Both the position numbers and the translations under genes were made by a program. Below are positions 7,801 to 9,911 of a stretch of DNA of 9,911 bases, piece by piece. Numbering within the stretch: the stretch's first letter is position 1; every line of letters begins with the position of its first letter. Source of the stretch: a bacterium (GTDB lineage Bacteria > JAMORN01); NCBI GenBank assembly GCA_027063545.1, contig JAMORN010000094.1, positions 1-9,911 of the forward strand. Direction: 5' to 3'. Below the pieces are notes generated by a model that saw only the letters and a list, made by a program, of their open reading frames with translations, ran no database searches and was not told where the DNA came from.

Positions 7801-8927
7801 GTTGTATCCATAAAAATTGTATTTTTACCTTTAAAATCAAAATTCATCTTTTGGTTATCTATATACAAAGAGAAATCTATTTTCCCATTATCTACCATTT
7901 TTATCTGAGGGAAAAATTTGAAGATAAAATGATTATTTATATTAGCATCTTTTTCATTCAAAAAGAATTTATATTTTATACTATCTAAATTAAATTTACC
8001 ATATAACTTAAGTGTATCTGGTTTTTTAATATCTCCATGAAGTAAAGAAAAATTTTTAAAAATAAAATTATTATCATCAATTAAAATATTTCCATCAGTT
8101 TTTCTAAATATAATAGAATCATCTACAGAAAAATTTACATCATTAAGAGATAAAATTCCGTTTACATTTAAGTTTTTTATCTTTTCAAAAGTAATATTCA
8201 CTTTTCCATCTATATTACCACCAAAAAATTCTAAGGGCTTTACTAAATATGTAGAATAGGTAGATGTTATATTGATATTATTAAAAATAATACTCATATT
8301 AATTTCTTCATCTAAATTATTAGATGTAGCCCTTATAGAACTTTTTGTCTTTAAAGACTCAAAATTCCCTTTTAATTCTAATATATATTTAATAGAATTT
8401 TTAGGAATATATGAATAATATCCTATTAAATTATATATTCCCAAATACTTTTTATTGTTTATATATAAATTGAAATTTAGATCTAATGTAGAAATATAAG
8501 AAAAAAAACGCATAAAACTTAAAGTTGGATTAGACGAATTATTCCCTTGAGTATTTATATACAATTTAAAATTTAAACTATCAGTATTTAAAATAAAAGC
8601 TTCATCAAAATTTTTTTTCAATAAAAAAGGTAATCTTTTATAATTAAATTTAAATATAACATTGTATCCATATATATAAAAAGTACTATCTTTATATATT
8701 TCTACATTTTCTCCCTTTATATAAAATGGGAATAAGTTAATTTTTATAGAACTATCATTAAATACAATATTCCAATTTTTAAATAATCCCTTTAAAAAAA
8801 GGTCAATATGCTCTTCTAGTTTGTTTTTATTTAAAAAAACAAATAAACTTATTACTAAAAAAATAAATAACAATAAAAATACTATAAAACTACTTATTAT
8901 CCCTAATAACTTTAACTTTAATTTCAT
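4830..8927 (-). CDS. TamB-like (DUF490 / AsmA-like) envelope protein
   Basis: This is a 1365-residue, single-anchor periplasmic protein. Residues about 8-32 form one hydrophobic helix after KLKLKL, so the N-terminus should sit in the cytoplasm and the rest in the periplasm. Residues 33 to about 990 are long alternating beta-strands rich in I, N, K, Y and F, as in the hydrophobic-groove fold of AsmA/TamB proteins. The C-terminal part, about 999-1365, matches the TamB/DUF490 pattern: GPLEAPTIKGKIYI (999-1012), the segment YDLYVKP near 1050, LNGRIFYGKYFTIERITLEF (1103-1122), then a beta-rich tail. I find no cysteine in the whole protein. TamB partners TamA or BamA in barrel assembly and is also proposed to carry phospholipid between membranes; bamA follows 2 nt downstream and no tamA is visible. 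The ATG lies 38 nt inside the clpC end and lacks a clear Shine-Dalgarno; no better start precedes the membrane helix. Family assignment is firm, exact function inferred. Confidence 0.87.
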   Translation of the reverse strand: MKLKLKLLGIISSFIVFLLLFIFLVISLFVFLNKNKLEEHIDLFLKGLFKNWNIVFNDSSIKINLFPFYIKGENVEIYKDSTFYIYGYNVIFKFNYKRLPFLLKKNFDEAFILNTDSLNFKLYINTQGNNSSNPTLSFMRFFSYISTLDLNFNLYINNKKYLGIYNLIGYYSYIPKNSIKYILELKGNFESLKTKSSIRATSNNLDEEINMSIIFNNINITSTYSTYLVKPLEFFGGNIDGKVNITFEKIKNLNVNGILSLNDVNFSVDDSIIFRKTDGNILIDDNNFIFKNFSLLHGDIKKPDTLKLYGKFNLDSIKYKFFLNEKDANINNHFIFKFFPQIKMVDNGKIDFSLYIDNQKMNFDFKGKNTIFMDTTSIEKFSGVGSYSFIKKDLNVITKFYRKNRIYGYFLFEMDSSLNWKIDITLKKFFSYLKLFNIIFYTEVKNSKISIYSNFDINGYGRFYKFKYGNIVFKKPNSKFSLYKKGNLINFYIPYLANIKTNIIDTNLIKVYGTFNNIALDMAFKTPKLFGKGKSNFTMYIEDDSIYNIKANLSGKYDDRKLFWYYSNLKINGVINDYGYKFKILSDSTNIFVNNYLYKIDFLLNVDTNNIILSYLNYKDEVFAKGVIFNLQSDTNNINFNLRFNNFKLVYKDEDYPFKVNLKGEIIVTGSLDSPFVRTYLTLDKIKFKDIPKNFKTYINLVYTKDSLYLGYPLDIFYDKYSILKISNLKLKNKKLYLIIKKHKLNLKVLNSLVGLTLGGKLNYILSLNSYYKDKILELKDNIKGNLKILGSNIKIEKTYLNNIKIIGKITPNFIIFNNINTISKKLKIYANGKYPLVDNRNLVLHLIGKGELLKEFNKYIPAFSKVENENSVLFINIHTHNDSLYINGSGNLYVDNIYMYNLIPNIKNVKGKIDIVNNKVKFNITTNVSKKDTIYIFNSFNKFYTHLKLENILDFGIINIKTSKKGIPVHFSLFQDKHDKGKIYIAGKDSLKYFSILGPLEAPTIKGKIYIENTKFTFPPPESYYENYNNDSLSNSDDNDFVYRVKYDLYVKPKSNVIYYFKSRKYLKGKEIIKAKIDETSYIIVKGNYYTLRLYGEVTSTLNGRIFYGKYFTIERITLEFIPEKLYDGTYNNIPIISGKAFYIAKSSNNTSRKIELIIKVKEEGDEYYRTRGRPGEIKFELSDPALLDIRDYESVQKEIFSSIFGINPEEVGNKEESVKLTAQTIELGEDYFVDRYINSWLNRYLKLPFIDFLDFRSRLFSNYYTYYTDKDLLNKNFVSLLRGTSFGFGTYLGNRLFLNYSGILEESTTDKLKLIHSLGIEYNINPMVQLNFKINYDPTLNTYLPYTSYGIILNIPLKMKGDK
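4838..4844 (-). promoter_or_regulatory. Ribosome binding site of bamA, inside the tamB coding region
   Basis: The minus strand reads AAGGGAG, 10 nt before the bamA ATG at 4827. It falls within the last codons of the tamB-like gene (encoding KGD), so bamA translation is likely coupled to it. Confidence 0.6.
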
Positions 8928-9911
8928 TTTTATTATTCAAAGATATCTTAACTATAGCATTTTCCAGTATATTCTCTTCCAATAATTTTTGGGTTATTTT
9001 ATCCTCTATTAATTTTTGGATATTTCTCCTTAAAGGTCTAGCACCTAAGTTTGGATCATAATTGTAATCCACTAAAAATTCTTTTACTTTTTTACTAACT
9101 TGAAGTCTTATATTTTTTAATTTAAGTCTTTCTTTTACCTCTTGAAGCATATTATCTACTATCTTTATTAAATGTTCTTTAGATAATTTATTAAATAGTA
9201 TTATTTCATCAATTCTATTTAAAAACTCTGGAGAAAAAATATCTTTTGTCTTCTCCATTAATTTCTGTTTTAGTTCTTCTTCGTCTTCTATGATATTTAC
9301 CTTTCCAAAACCAACCTTTTTCTCTAAAGATAACTCTTTTACTCCAATATTTGAAGTCATTATGATTATTGTATTCTTAAAACTAACCTTTACCCCTGAA
9401 GAATCTGTTAGGTGTCCATCTTCCATTATCTGAAGCAAAATATTGAAAACATCAGGATGAGCTTTTTCAATCTCATCTAAAAGTATAATTGAATATGGCT
9501 TTCTCCTAACCCTTTCTGTTAATTGTCCGCCTTCATTATATCCTACATAGCCTGGAGGAGCTCCTATTAATTTAGATACATTAAACTTTTCCATATATTC
9601 ACTCATATCAAGTCTTATCAGATTATCTTGAGATCCAAACATATATTCAGCCAATCTTTTTGCTAACTCTGTTTTTCCTACTCCAGATGGACCTAAAAAT
9701 AAAAATACACCAATTGGTCTATTTGGATTTTTAAGGCCTAGTCTAGCTCTTCTTATAGCATTGGACAAAGTTTCTATTGCATGATCCTGCCCTATAATCT
9801 GTTTCTTTAATTCTTCAGCCATTTTTGCTAAACGTTTAGATTCAGATGCCTTAATATTTGATAAAGGAATACCTGTTATATCAGAAATAACTTCTCTTAT
9901 TATATCTTCAT
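8890..9911 (-). CDS. clpC: ClpC-type AAA+ unfoldase, C-terminal part (5' end outside the window)
   Basis: ClpC is a cytoplasmic Hsp100 ATPase that unfolds proteins and feeds them to ClpP. About 339 residues are visible, covering the end of the first module and the whole second ATPase domain. The frame stays open from the first in-frame Met (9822..9820) to the window edge, and that stretch encodes the conserved linker (EDIIREVISDITGIPL), so this Met is internal and the gene is cut by the edge. Visible motifs: Walker A GPSGVGKT (9693..9670), pore loop GYVGY (9552..9538), Walker B IILLDE (9489..9472), the segment IIIMTSNIG, arginine finger in LNRID, and sensor-2 GARPLRR. VGF at 9315..9307, just after TSNIG, lies where ClpC carries its ClpP-docking loop; ClpB lacks this, so ClpC is preferred over ClpB. 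The stop TAG (8892..8890) lies inside the tamB-like gene. Confidence 0.9.
   Translation of the reverse strand, partial: EDIIREVISDITGIPLSNIKASESKRLAKMAEELKKQIIGQDHAIETLSNAIRRARLGLKNPNRPIGVFLFLGPSGVGKTELAKRLAEYMFGSQDNLIRLDMSEYMEKFNVSKLIGAPPGYVGYNEGGQLTERVRRKPYSIILLDEIEKAHPDVFNILLQIMEDGHLTDSSGVKVSFKNTIIIMTSNIGVKELSLEKKVGFGKVNIIEDEEELKQKLMEKTKDIFSPEFLNRIDEIILFNKLSKEHLIKIVDNMLQEVKERLKLKNIRLQVSKKVKEFLVDYNYDPNLGARPLRRNIQKLIEDKITQKLLEENILENAIVKISLNNKNEIKVKVIRDNK

Larger units (their letters stand above)
1..9911 (-). other. Single-direction envelope-biogenesis gene cluster, probable operon
   Basis: All seven genes point the same way and touch or overlap: 38 nt overlap (clpC/tamB), 2 nt gap (tamB/bamA), 29 nt gap (bamA/ompH), 23 nt overlap (ompH/lpxD), 1 nt overlap (lpxD/lpxC), 4 nt gap (lpxC/next). 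No hairpin followed by a T-run and no convincing promoter is seen in any junction. The order bamA-skp-lpxD is widely conserved in diderm bacteria. One long transcript is therefore the simplest reading, with its promoter upstream of the window and its end downstream. Internal promoters inside the coding regions cannot be excluded, because AT-rich DNA contains many chance -10 boxes. Confidence 0.75.

Noticed and set aside
9820-9822. ATG as a possible true start of the Clp gene
   Set aside because: The frame continues without a stop to the window edge, and the upstream residues (ITGIPL and surrounding) are the conserved ClpB/ClpC linker, so this Met is internal.
8890-9911. ClpB (disaggregase) as the identity of the Clp fragment
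   Set aside because: A VGF tripeptide follows TSNIG at the position of the ClpP-docking loop of ClpC, which ClpB lacks. The N-terminal half would settle this but is outside the window.

Overview
This window is one uninterrupted run of minus-strand genes for building the Gram-negative outer membrane. The DNA is very AT-rich (G+C roughly a quarter by eye) and the coding strand is rich in purines. In transcription order, from high to low coordinates, it holds: the 3' end of an AAA+ unfoldase gene of the ClpC type, a 1365-residue TamB-like inner-membrane/periplasmic protein, BamA, an OmpH/Skp periplasmic chaperone, LpxD, LpxC, and the first seven codons of a further gene that is probably fabZ.

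The genes are packed almost without gaps: clpC and tamB overlap by 38 nt, tamB and bamA are 2 nt apart, bamA and ompH 29 nt apart, ompH and lpxD overlap by 23 nt, lpxD and lpxC overlap by 1 nt (TAATG), and lpxC lies 4 nt from the next start. I see no terminator, convincing promoter, RNA gene, mobile element or CRISPR array, and no non-coding stretch longer than 29 nt. The block reads as part of one polycistronic unit that enters and leaves the window.

The functions fit together. BamA folds and inserts outer-membrane beta-barrels, OmpH/Skp carries unfolded barrels across the periplasm, and TamB-like proteins span the periplasm and are linked to barrel assembly or phospholipid transport. LpxC and LpxD carry out the second and third steps of lipid A synthesis. 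FabZ, if that is the next gene, makes the acyl chains for both membranes. ClpC is a cytoplasmic protease partner and is the one member not dedicated to the envelope.

The organism is a diderm bacterium that makes lipid A. Several family details resemble the Bacteroidota/FCB side of the tree: the insertion in LpxC between ARTF and HKLLD, the LpxC tail of the form RPGH..N.EFAKLI, the GYPAR tail of LpxD, the W-rich insertion in POTRA3 of BamA, and the OmpH C-terminus. The very low G+C and an unfused LpxC suggest a divergent or candidate lineage rather than a well-known one. That placement is inference from remembered family features, not from a tree.

I do not see a previously undescribed system here. 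The points most worth following up are an EF-hand-like acidic loop near the BamA C-terminus, an LpxC that is separate from the next gene where Bacteroidota carry an LpxC-FabZ fusion, and the overlap that joins clpC to the envelope genes.
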